A DNA stretch of 48,679 bases from an uncultured bacterium (GTDB taxonomy: Bacteria; Verrucomicrobiota; Kiritimatiellia; RFP12; UBA1067). Location: assembly GCA_902761275.1 (NCBI GenBank), contig CACWJS010000026.1, positions 1 to 48,679 on the forward strand, written 5' to 3'. A program made the position numbers and the translations under genes. A model generated the notes under the pieces. It did not search any database. It had not been told where the DNA came from and was given only the letters and a program-made list of their open reading frames with translations. The number at the start of each line of letters is the position of its first letter. The stretch's first letter is position 1. This document shows, one piece after another, positions 7,788 to 14,983 of this stretch.

Positions 7788-8666
7788 TTAGAGAAGGCGG
7801 GGAGATGCCTTGCGGCATCCAGCTGGCGACAGCTTTGTCGCCGCCTTGAAGAATCGGGCGAAGTAGGCCGCCGAGGAGAAACCTGTGCGCCGTGCGATTT
7901 CCGAGATTGGCAGGTTTGTGTTGGAAACGAGGTTCTTTGCCACCCGCATGCGCTCCGCCAGCTGGAACTGAAGCGGCGAGAATCCCGTCGTGATGGCAAA
8001 ATGATGCCGGAACCTGTCGTAGGTCATGCCGACGGACTTGGCAAGTTCCACGAAGTTGATCGTTTCGCAGGCGCGGCGGATGATTTCGGACTGCGCCTCG
8101 CGGATTGCGCCAGATGTCGTGACCGCCTCGCTGTCGAAATCCTCCTCCGCAATTCGCCCCAAAAGGCTCATGAGGTCGCCTGCCGACGACAAGGGCCTCC
8201 TTTCGCCGAATTTCAGCATCTGGTTCACCAACCGCATGGCGGACGATTCGAACTCATTCGCCTTCGCCACCGGCAGGACAAAGCTCCCGTCCTGGTGAAA
8301 GACGCGGCGGACGATGGAACGCGCCATCTTCCCGCCGAACCCGATCCAGAGAGTGCCCCATCCGGTCTCGGGATCGGGACGGCACCGGTGCCATTCGCCA
8401 GGGGCAAGAAGAAGCAGCATCCCCTGGGAGAGCGCGACTGGTTTGCGCGGCGCGAATTCAACGACGCCTTCGCCAGAAAAGACAAAGCACAGCTGGTATT
8501 CCGAAAGGCGTCGCCCCGTCTCCCATGTGTAGTAATAGCCGCTCGGATGTTGCCGCATTGGATAGTCGGTGTGCGGCGAAATCCTCTGCCAGCCGACGTC
8601 GTAGACACAAAGCCCCCAGCCCATGGAGGACTTGTCCTGCGCGAAATATCTAAACTGGGTGCTCAT
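7788..8666 (-). CDS. AraC-family transcriptional regulator with a replaced C-terminus
   Basis: Residues 1-150 form a cupin-like sensor domain (HPSGYYYTWETGRR, LCFVFSGEGVVEF, LLLLAPGEWHRC). The last 90 residues form the AraC double helix-turn-helix: INFVELAKSVGMTYDRFRHH, then GFSPLQFQLAERM, then LPISEIARRTGFSSAAYFAR. The start MSTQFRYF at 8666 lies 8 nt after a TGGTATACT box; the frame is also open 12 codons upstream. After KLSP, where family members read xxYR, the sequence is AGCRKASPRLL, encoded by two palindromes at 7804-7842. It is divergent from the LamG-like/GH99-like pair and is the obvious candidate regulator of it, probably sugar-responsive. Confidence 0.9.
   Translation of the reverse strand: MSTQFRYFAQDKSSMGWGLCVYDVGWQRISPHTDYPMRQHPSGYYYTWETGRRLSEYQLCFVFSGEGVVEFAPRKPVALSQGMLLLLAPGEWHRCRPDPETGWGTLWIGFGGKMARSIVRRVFHQDGSFVLPVAKANEFESSAMRLVNQMLKFGERRPLSSAGDLMSLLGRIAEEDFDSEAVTTSGAIREAQSEIIRRACETINFVELAKSVGMTYDRFRHHFAITTGFSPLQFQLAERMRVAKNLVSNTNLPISEIARRTGFSSAAYFARFFKAATKLSPAGCRKASPRLL
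7804..7842. repeat. Two adjacent perfect hairpins inside the araC-type gene 3' end
   Basis: GATGCC-TTGC-GGCATC (7804-7819) and GGCGACA-GCTT-TGTCGCC (7825-7842). Together they encode most of the atypical last residues of the regulator. No T-run follows on either strand, so they look like inserted REP-like palindromes rather than a terminator. Confidence 0.7.
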
Positions 8667-8674
8667 TGGAGTGA

Positions 8675-8683
8675 AGTATACCA
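8675..8683 (-). promoter_or_regulatory. Extended -10 promoter of the AraC-type gene
   Basis: On the minus strand TGGTATACT ends 8 nt before the ATG at 8666, with no ribosome binding site between. This is the leaderless arrangement seen across the window. Confidence 0.6.
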
Positions 8684-8686
8684 CAA

Positions 8687-8732
8687 TCGCCAAAATATGC
8701 AAGTCGCCAATATTTCATATTGAAAAGTCGCC
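8687..8732. promoter_or_regulatory. Candidate operator: repeated TCGCC half-sites
   Basis: TCGCC occurs at 8687, 8704 and 8728 in the same orientation. The first two are embedded in similar AT-rich 15-mers (TCGCCAAAATATGCA and TCGCCAATATTTCAT). They lie between the divergent -10 boxes of the AraC-type gene and the LamG-like gene, where AraC-family proteins usually bind direct repeats. That the neighbouring regulator binds here is inference. Confidence 0.45.
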
Positions 8733-8743
8733 GCATAATGGAT

Positions 8744-8749
8744 TATAAT
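8744..8749 (+). promoter_or_regulatory. -10 box of the LamG-like/GH99-like operon
   Basis: TATAAT lies 44 nt before the ATG at 8794. Unlike most promoters here, it produces a leader with a real ribosome binding site (AAGGAAGGAG, about 9 nt before the start). The candidate operator repeats are immediately upstream. Confidence 0.55.
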
Positions 8750-8793
8750 ACCCAACCATAAAGTACAAGTTACCAAAGGAAGGAGTTGCCAGG

Positions 8794-10668
8794 ATGTACA
8801 CGCGGCCAGTCAAGCACATCATGGGCGCAATCGCGCTGTTCGCGGCCTTTGCGGCATGGGGGCGGGATATTTCGATCGAGTCGGTCAACCGCAGCGCCGG
8901 TGGAGACATCGAGTCGGTGACACTGGGCTTCACCGCCGCCGACGAGCCGTCGTTCCTGTATCTCGTGTCCGATACGGAGGACAAGGGGACGGACTGGCAC
9001 AACTGGAGCGGCGTGGAAAAGGTCGCCGTCATCCCCGGCGGCACGACGCGCCACACGCATGAGTTCTTGTCCAAGTGGAGCGGCACCGCCAGGTTTTTCC
9101 TCCTGAGCGGAGGATCCATATTCATGCCCATCGACAGATGGCTAGACTACGTCGAAGTTGACGGACGCCAGACCGTCGAGACGCCGTTCGTGGCGACAGG
9201 TCTTGCCAGGATCGAGATGGACTACGAACCGACCGCGCTCGACACGGCCTGCGTCTTTTCATGCCGCAATGCATTGGCCGGCCCTGAATCGACGTACACG
9301 CTGTTCTACATTTCGGGCAGTGGCTGGCGCTTCGACTACAGCGGTAACGGCTCCGCCAATACGCCTCTGTCCGAGCCCGGGATAGACTGCCATATCGTGA
9401 CGTCGAACGGACAGGCGACGGTGAACGGGACGACGGTGGCGAACCACACGGGGAAAAACTTCTCCAGCGGAGATCTCCTGACGCTCTTCGGGCTTCGCTA
9501 CGGCACCACCAAGTACGAGGCCAAGGGCCGTTTTCGAGGTCTCAAGGCATGGTCGCAGCACTGGGTGGACGAGACGCTGGCGCTGGATATCGTTCCGGCT
9601 TCCTCGAACGGCGTCGCTGGCCTCTACAACCGGATAGACGGCACGTTCCTCACCGACCGCGAAGGCGTTGGGCTTACGGCGTCCGCCGGCGGCACCGATG
9701 TCAATGTCGTTCAGGACCAGACCGGGGCGGTGACCGGCAACTTCGGCGCCGAGAGGAATGTGCACGTGACATCGACTATGCGCGACGAGAACAACCGCCT
9801 CACAGAAGTCAGCCTCTCAATTACCGCCGGCGCCGCCACCCGCTGGCTCTACGTGGCCCATGGGAACTGCGCAGGCGACGCTGGCAATCCGGCCAGCTGG
9901 AGCGCCTGCGACGAAGTCGCCGAGATCCCCGAGGCGACATCAACGACAAATCTGGTCTTCAATGTTCCGGCGGAGTGGAACGGGCAGATCAGGTTCTTCC
10001 TCCTTGAGCACGACGTGATTCCCTGCGACGTGAGATACGAGTACGTGACGGTCGGTGCGTCGAAATACGTCGAGACCCAATTCATTCCGACCAGGGACAC
10101 GAAAACCGAGATGAAGCTGGCGTTCACCGACGTGTCCGCGAGCCAGACTCCGTTCTGCGCGCGCGGAACGGCCACGTCGGCGAACACATACACCATGTTC
10201 TACATCGCGGACGCGGGCTGGCGGTTCGACTTTGGCTCAAGCCAGAACTCGTCCGCGGTCAAGGCGGAGGCGGACCGCGCCTACCTCATCGAGACGGATT
10301 CCTCGGGCCTGTCGGTTGACGGCAACCAGGTTATCTCGGCGACTGCGGGACAGTTTACGGCCGCCGGGCGCCTGGCGCTCTTTGCGTCGCACTACGGCAA
10401 CGGCAACACCTCGTATGGCAACAACTTCACGGGGCGGTTCTATCATTTCCGCGCCTGGGACGCGCAGTCCAACCTCGCGCTCGACCTGCTGCCGTGCAGC
10501 GTGAACGGCGAAGTCTGCCTCTACGACAGAGTCAGCAAGACATACCTGCATCCCAGCGCGGCGATTTCGCCGGATGGCGCGGCGGTTGCCGACAACGGCT
10601 ACGCGGTCACGGCCAGCACCGTGGTTCTGCCGCTGACGGCAGGCGGGTTTATCGTCATTGTGAAGTAG
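8794..10668 (+). CDS. Secreted protein with two tandem LamG-like (jelly-roll) modules
   Basis: I do not recognise a named family. A signal peptide (about residues 1-24, GAIALFAAFAAWG) is followed by two homologous modules, about 25-300 and 320-600. Each repeats the same order: VTLGFTAAD / VSLSITAGA, then KWSGTARFFLL / EWNGQIRFFLL, then YTLFYISGSGWRFDY / YTMFYIADAGWRFDF, then FRGLKAWS / FYHFRAWD, then LYNRIDGTFLT / LYDRVSKTYLH. The second half of each resembles a concanavalin/LamG-type beta-sandwich. The protein ends in a hydrophobic stretch (LPLTAGGFIVIVK). With the downstream glycosidase and divergent AraC gene, a glycan-binding surface role is plausible. Confidence 0.7.
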   Translation: MYTRPVKHIMGAIALFAAFAAWGRDISIESVNRSAGGDIESVTLGFTAADEPSFLYLVSDTEDKGTDWHNWSGVEKVAVIPGGTTRHTHEFLSKWSGTARFFLLSGGSIFMPIDRWLDYVEVDGRQTVETPFVATGLARIEMDYEPTALDTACVFSCRNALAGPESTYTLFYISGSGWRFDYSGNGSANTPLSEPGIDCHIVTSNGQATVNGTTVANHTGKNFSSGDLLTLFGLRYGTTKYEAKGRFRGLKAWSQHWVDETLALDIVPASSNGVAGLYNRIDGTFLTDREGVGLTASAGGTDVNVVQDQTGAVTGNFGAERNVHVTSTMRDENNRLTEVSLSITAGAATRWLYVAHGNCAGDAGNPASWSACDEVAEIPEATSTTNLVFNVPAEWNGQIRFFLLEHDVIPCDVRYEYVTVGASKYVETQFIPTRDTKTEMKLAFTDVSASQTPFCARGTATSANTYTMFYIADAGWRFDFGSSQNSSAVKAEADRAYLIETDSSGLSVDGNQVISATAGQFTAAGRLALFASHYGNGNTSYGNNFTGRFYHFRAWDAQSNLALDLLPCSVNGEVCLYDRVSKTYLHPSAAISPDGAAVADNGYAVTASTVVLPLTAGGFIVIVK

Positions 10669-10674
10669 AGTCCA

Positions 10675-12375
10675 ATGAAGATTAATACGGGTGCATTCCA
10701 TATGCGCACAATCAAACATGCTTTAGGCGTTCTTGCGCTGCTTGCCGGCGGTGCGTCGACGGCGTTTGCGTACGTCCCCGAGCCGCAGCCGGTGAAAAGC
10801 GACGTCGAGATAACCGCGATCTACTATCCCGGCACGGAGCAGATGTCCGAATGGGACGTGATTGCAGGGACGTGCCCTGAGCGCAAGCCGCTTTTAGGGT
10901 GGTTCGACGAGGGCAACCCCGAGGCAATCGACTGGCAGATCAAGTGGGCGGTCGAGCACGGCATCACGAGCTTCTGCGTCGACTGGTACTGGAACAAGGG
11001 CTACCGCCGCCTCGAGCACTGGCTGAAGGGATACTACCGCGCGAAGTACCGCGGGTACCTGAAGTGGTTCATGATGTACGCGAACCACAACCAGCCGGGG
11101 TCGCACTCAACCGAGGACCAGATCGCCGTCACCAAATACTGGATCGACAACTACTTCAAGACGCCCGAATACTACACCATCGACGGCAAGCCTGCGGTAT
11201 GCATCTGGGACGCCGGAAACCTCGACCGCGACTTCATCGACGAGGCGGCCGCGAAGGGCGAGACGCTTAAGCCAGGCGAAGGCATCAAGCGCGCGTTCGC
11301 AATCAGCGAGCGGATGGTTCGCGAGGCCGGGCTCCCGGGCATCTACTGGATCGACATGTGGCGGACGAAGAAGTTCGACCTGGACTACGCTTTTCGCCGC
11401 GTCGAGCAGGGCTATCGCGCCGCCATCCACTACGGCATCGAGCATTTCTCGCCGGATCTTTCGCCAGAGGCGATGAAGCCGGGCGACACGCGCAACCGAT
11501 TCGGCTACGATGCCGTCGTCGCCACCGCGCCGAAGATCTGGGACGAGCTTTCGCGGCAGAATGTCCTGCCGTTCTGGGTGATCATTCCGACCGGCTGGGA
11601 CGACCGTCCGCGCTCGTTCACCCACTCGCGCGTCATCACCGACCGCACGCCGGAGAAGTTCGCCGAGATCTGCCGTCGGGCGAAGGCGTTCTGCGACAAG
11701 TACGGCCGCAAGCACGCCATCGTCCTGCCGATCAACGAATGGCAGGAGGGGAGCTACATCGAGCCGAACGAGGAATACGGCTTCGGCATGTACGACGCCA
11801 TCCGCGACGCCTTCTGCGAGAAACCGGCCGGCGGCTGGCCGAAGAACATCCGTCCCGGCGACGTCGGCATGGGCCCGTACGACTTCCCGCCGTCCTTCCG
11901 CTCGCCGACGCCGCGCTGGGAGTTCGCGGACTCGGTCGAGGGCTGGTATCGGCAGCCTTACGGCGGCGGCGAGCTGGAGGCGAAGGACGGCTGCCTCAAT
12001 TTCTGGGTCAACTTCCCGCGGCGCAACTACAACATCCGCCAGCGCGTCGTTCCGTTCGAGGCCGCGAAGTACAAGACCTTCCGCGTGCGGATGCGCGTGA
12101 CGCCAAACGCCAAGGCGGGCTCGGGCGGTGTTAAAAACCCGGATATGCGGCTCAAGTGGGGAACGGCGGAGCATCCAATCATCGGCCCCGGGCTCGCGAT
12201 CGACGAAAGGCGCTGCGTCGCCAGCTGCCCGGTAAAAGTGGACGGCGAGTTTTACGAATATGCGATAGACCTTTCGGCGAATCCAGACTGGAAGTGCATG
12301 GTCGACGAGCTCTGGTTCGAGGCCTGCGCAATCCATCATGCTCGCGCCGCCATTGACTGGATGCGGTTTGAGTAG
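10675..12375 (+). CDS. Secreted GH99-like (WbsX-type) glycoside hydrolase
   Basis: The 566-residue protein is exported through a signal peptide (RTIKHALGVLALLAGG, cleavage near AFA-YVP). An internal ATG at 10702 would give a tighter signal peptide and is an alternative start. The catalytic-type domain spans about 40-385. It shows ITAIYYPGTEQ, WAVEHGITSFCVDWYWNKG, LKWFMMYANHN, VCIWDAG and the late motif INEWQEGSYIEPN, all characteristic of the WbsX/GH99-like family. A beta-sandwich-like tail (about 400-566) may bind carbohydrate. GH99 enzymes are endo-alpha-mannosidases, but WbsX-like members are diverse, so the substrate is open. It lies 6 nt after the LamG-like gene. Confidence 0.75.
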   Translation: MKINTGAFHMRTIKHALGVLALLAGGASTAFAYVPEPQPVKSDVEITAIYYPGTEQMSEWDVIAGTCPERKPLLGWFDEGNPEAIDWQIKWAVEHGITSFCVDWYWNKGYRRLEHWLKGYYRAKYRGYLKWFMMYANHNQPGSHSTEDQIAVTKYWIDNYFKTPEYYTIDGKPAVCIWDAGNLDRDFIDEAAAKGETLKPGEGIKRAFAISERMVREAGLPGIYWIDMWRTKKFDLDYAFRRVEQGYRAAIHYGIEHFSPDLSPEAMKPGDTRNRFGYDAVVATAPKIWDELSRQNVLPFWVIIPTGWDDRPRSFTHSRVITDRTPEKFAEICRRAKAFCDKYGRKHAIVLPINEWQEGSYIEPNEEYGFGMYDAIRDAFCEKPAGGWPKNIRPGDVGMGPYDFPPSFRSPTPRWEFADSVEGWYRQPYGGGELEAKDGCLNFWVNFPRRNYNIRQRVVPFEAAKYKTFRVRMRVTPNAKAGSGGVKNPDMRLKWGTAEHPIIGPGLAIDERRCVASCPVKVDGEFYEYAIDLSANPDWKCMVDELWFEACAIHHARAAIDWMRFE

Positions 12376-12382
12376 CGCAGTT

Positions 12383-12395
12383 GGGGACAGACCCC
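12383..12395. repeat. Short palindrome GGGGACAGACCCC
   Basis: GGGG-ACAGA-CCCC lies just after the GH99-like stop codon. The same motif recurs in many bacterial genomes near REP-associated transposases, which I recall rather than checked. There is no T-run and no transposase nearby, so it is a solitary REP-like element. Confidence 0.5.
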
Positions 12396-12474
12396 ACGGA
12401 ATCGTTGTAAAATGCCTGTTTGCGCGTTGTTGACGGATTGCGAGGGTTGCGGTTCGCCAGCGGGCGCGGCGTTT

Positions 12475-12483
12475 TGGTATAAT
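12475..12483 (+). promoter_or_regulatory. Extended -10 promoter of argS
   Basis: TGGTATAAT ends 10 nt before the argS ATG; the gap (ATCAAACCTT) has no ribosome binding site. TTCGCC at 12454-12459 is a possible weak -35 with an 18-bp spacer. Confidence 0.65.
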
Positions 12484-12493
12484 ATCAAACCTT

Positions 12494-14290
12494 ATGGAAC
12501 TCAGCGACATAGTGAAGGCGGCCTTTGAGGAGGCGTATCCCGGCGAGGACTTTGGCGGCGTCAGGGTGCTGCCCGCGACCGATCCGAAGTTTGGCGACTA
12601 CCAGTGTAACGACGCGCTCAAGTTCGCGAAGAAGGCGCACGCCAACCCGCGCGAAGTAGGTGCGAAAGTGGCCGAAGCGCTCAAGGGCAACGACGTGTTC
12701 GAGAAGGTCGAGATCGCAGGCCCCGGGTTCCTCAACCTTACTGTTTCTGGTGGCTGGCTCAACTCTCGGCTCTCGACTCTGGATTCCAAGCCATCTTGCG
12801 GCATCCCTCAGAAGGGCGCGGGCAAGAAGATCGTCATCGACTACTCTTCGCCCAACGCGGCGAAGCAGATGCACATCGGCCACATTCGCTCGACCGTCAT
12901 TGGCTGCGCGATAGACAGGATCTTCCGCTCGCTCGGCTACGACGTGATAGCCGACAACCACCTCGGCGACTGGGGCACGCAGTTCGGCATCCTCATAAAG
13001 GGCTACCGCGAGCTACTCACCGACGAGGAACGCGAGAATCTCACTGTTGCCAACCTCGAGAAGTGCTATGTCCTCTCCGCCGCGAAGGCAAAGGAAGAAG
13101 ACGGTGTCTGGAAGGACGCCTGTCGCGCCGAGCTCGTGAAGCTCCAGCAGGGCGACAAGGACAACCTCGCGCTCTGGAAGCGCTTTATCGACATCTCCAT
13201 CGGCGAGTTCGACCGCATGTACGCGAAGCTTGGCGTGAAGTTTGACACGTATCGCGGCGAGTCGTACTACAACGACACCATGCCCGGCGTTGTCGCAAAG
13301 CTCCAGGAGATGGGGCTCGCCGTCGAGTCGGAGGGAGCTCTCGTCGTCAACCTAGAAGCCGAGAAGCTTGGCGTCGCGATCGTCCGCAAGTCTGACGGCG
13401 GTTACAACTACACGACGAGCGACCTTGCCTGCGTCAAGACGCGTGTCGAGGAATACGATCCCGAGCGCATCATCTACGTGACCGACGCCCGCCAGCAGCT
13501 CCACTTCAAGCAGTGGTTCTCGATCGCTGCGAAGATGGGCTACACGACGAAGCTCGTCCATGTTCCATTTGGACTAATGTCCTATCAGGGCAAGGCGATT
13601 TCCACGCGCGAGGGCAACCTCATCAAGCTCGACGAACTGCTTGCAGAGGCGAAGCGCCGCGCCTTGGCCATAGTGCAAGATAGAGCCGCGTCCATGGGTA
13701 AGGGTGCGGGGATGCCGTATCCCCCTCGCGCCAGCGAGCCCGAAGGGGCCACTAGGCGGGGTGAATCCCCGTCCGTTCCAGCCGACGAGACTCTCGCCGA
13801 GCAGATCGGCTATGGCGCGGTCAAGTATTCCGACCTTTCCCACGACCCGATCACCGACATCGACTTCAGCTGGGACAAGGCGCTGGCGCTCGAGGGCAAT
13901 TCTGGCCCCTATCTCCAGTATGCCTACGCCCGCGTCTGCTCGCTGCTTGAAAAGGCGAGTGGTGGAACGGACGGGGGCTCTGGCGCCCCCGAACCCCTAC
14001 CCGTGGATGGGAGTTTCCTGGTCGCGACTCCCGCCGAGAAGCGGCTTGCGCTTCAGCTCCTCGAGTTCCCTGGTGCAGTCGTCCGTGCGGCGGAGGCCTA
14101 CAAGCCGAGCGTTCTCGCAGACTATCTCTTCCAGACGGCGCAGCTCTACTCAAGCTTCTACCAGAGTTCCCCGATACTCAAGAGCGAGCCGACCGTCCGC
14201 GCGGCGCGTCTTAAGCTCTGCTCGCTGTTCGGAAAGGTGCTCTCGACTGGGCTTGGGCTCCTGGGCATTGACACGCCACGTCACATTTGA
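12494..14290 (+). CDS. argS: Arginyl-tRNA synthetase carrying repeat-encoded insertions
   Basis: ArgRS charges tRNA-Arg. The 598-residue protein has the N-terminal Add-1 domain (FGDYQCNDALKFAK), the HIGH motif in SSPNAAKQMHIGHIRST near residue 118, NHLGDWGTQFGILI, the GLMSYQGKAISTREGN region near 361, and the DALR-type anticodon domain at the end (GPYLQYAYARVCSLL onward). Three stretches look inserted: residues about 88-99 from a 7-bp-period repeat, about 400-432 from a cluster of palindromes, and about 490-506 (GGTDGGSGAPEPLP) from a 42-bp palindromic element. The last residues, GIDTPRHI, overlap the promoter of tRNA-Ser. Confidence 0.95.
   Translation: MELSDIVKAAFEEAYPGEDFGGVRVLPATDPKFGDYQCNDALKFAKKAHANPREVGAKVAEALKGNDVFEKVEIAGPGFLNLTVSGGWLNSRLSTLDSKPSCGIPQKGAGKKIVIDYSSPNAAKQMHIGHIRSTVIGCAIDRIFRSLGYDVIADNHLGDWGTQFGILIKGYRELLTDEERENLTVANLEKCYVLSAAKAKEEDGVWKDACRAELVKLQQGDKDNLALWKRFIDISIGEFDRMYAKLGVKFDTYRGESYYNDTMPGVVAKLQEMGLAVESEGALVVNLEAEKLGVAIVRKSDGGYNYTTSDLACVKTRVEEYDPERIIYVTDARQQLHFKQWFSIAAKMGYTTKLVHVPFGLMSYQGKAISTREGNLIKLDELLAEAKRRALAIVQDRAASMGKGAGMPYPPRASEPEGATRRGESPSVPADETLAEQIGYGAVKYSDLSHDPITDIDFSWDKALALEGNSGPYLQYAYARVCSLLEKASGGTDGGSGAPEPLPVDGSFLVATPAEKRLALQLLEFPGAVVRAAEAYKPSVLADYLFQTAQLYSSFYQSSPILKSEPTVRAARLKLCSLFGKVLSTGLGLLGIDTPRHI
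12758..12785. repeat. Heptamer tandem repeat inside argS
   Basis: Four consecutive 7-mers of the form CTCnnCT: CTCAACT, CTCGGCT, CTCGACT, CTGGATT. They lie in frame between the Add-1 domain and the catalytic domain, encoding part of WLNSRLSTLDSK. Confidence 0.65.
13708..13779. repeat. Cluster of palindromes inside argS
   Basis: Three hairpins in 72 bp: GGGGAT-GCCGT-ATCCCC (13708-13724), CTCGC-GCCA-GCGAG (13725-13738) and GGGG-TGAAT-CCCC (around 13758-13770). The last is followed by GTCCGTTCC, so on the minus strand it begins GGAACGGAC, the conserved flank of the element at 13961. The whole is in frame and encodes a Gly/Pro/Arg-rich loop. Confidence 0.7.
13961..14002 (+). repeat. 42-bp palindromic element (copy in argS)
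   Basis: Flank GGTGGAACGGAC, stem GGGGGC (13973-13978), loop TCTGGC, stem GCCCCC (13985-13990), flank GAACCCC. It is in frame and encodes GGTDGGSGAPEPLP. It aligns base for base over 42 nt, without gaps, with the copy at 33204, with paired changes in the stem. Confidence 0.75.
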
Positions 14291-14296
14291 TACCAT
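14268..14296 (+). promoter_or_regulatory. tRNA-Ser promoter embedded in the argS 3' end
   Basis: TTGACA (14268-14273), 17 bp, TACCAT (14291-14296) with TGA before the -10. The start would be near 14303, 9 nt before the tRNA. The -35 and most of the spacer are argS codons. Confidence 0.55.
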
Positions 14297-14311
14297 ATCC
14301 ACCCACTTGCA

Positions 14312-14403
14312 GGAGAGATGGCAGAGCCTGGTTGAATGCACATGACTCGAAATCATGCATACCCGCAAGGGTATCGGGGGTTCGAATCCCTCTCTCTCCG
14401 CCA
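14312..14403 (+). tRNA. tRNA-Ser(CGA)
   Basis: The acceptor arms GGAGAGA (14312-14318) and TCTCTCC (14393-14399) pair. The anticodon loop CTCGAAA in stem CATGA/TCATG gives anticodon CGA (codon UCG). The long variable arm ATACCC-GCAA-GGGTAT is typical of tRNA-Ser, and GGTTCGAATCC forms the T arm. Discriminator G and an encoded CCA end the gene. Confidence 0.95.
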
Positions 14404-14443
14404 ACCACATTCCCCCAACCAACAATAAGGCAACACCATCGTC

Positions 14444-14977
14444 ATGGAACTTAAAGGAAGCAAAACGGAAAAGAACCTGATGACGGCCTTTGCGGGCGAG
14501 TCTCAGGCGCGCAACAAGTACGACTACTTCGCCTCCCGCGCGAAGAAGGACGGCTACGAGCAGATCGCGGCAATCTTCCAGGAAACCGCGCTCAACGAGA
14601 AGGAGCACGCCAAGATGTGGTTCAAGGAGCTCGGTGGCATCGGCGATACGCCCGCCAATCTCCTTGCGGCCGCCGCCGGCGAGCACGAGGAATGGACCGA
14701 CATGTACAAGCGCTTCTCCGAGGAGGCGAAGGCCGAGGGCTTTGACCGCCTCGCCTTCCTCTTCGCCAAGGTCGCGGAAATCGAGAAGCACCACGAAGAG
14801 CGCTACCGCAAGCTCGCCAAGAACATCGAGACTGGCGAAGTTTGGGTTCGCATCGGGCCGAACCGCTGGCAGTGCCGCAACTGCGGTGCGATCGTCGAGG
14901 GCGAGAAGGCCCCGGAGATCTGCCCCGTCTGCGCTCATCCGAAGGCCTACTTCCAGATAGAGCCGCAGAACTACTGA
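14444..14977 (+). CDS. rbr: Rubrerythrin
   Basis: Rubrerythrin reduces hydrogen peroxide in anaerobes using a diiron site and a rubredoxin-type iron. The 177-residue protein has a ferritin-like domain with iron ligands in [37 protein letters not shown] and [10 protein letters not shown]. The C-terminal rubredoxin domain carries CRNCG (near 146) and [11 protein letters not shown] (near 162). It lies 40 nt after tRNA-Ser with no separate promoter visible. Its presence fits an anaerobic organism. Confidence 0.95.
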   Translation: MELKGSKTEKNLMTAFAGESQARNKYDYFASRAKKDGYEQIAAIFQETALNEKEHAKMWFKELGGIGDTPANLLAAAAGEHEEWTDMYKRFSEEAKAEGFDRLAFLFAKVAEIEKHHEERYRKLAKNIETGEVWVRIGPNRWQCRNCGAIVEGEKAPEICPVCAHPKAYFQIEPQNY

Positions 14978-14983
14978 GCCGCT

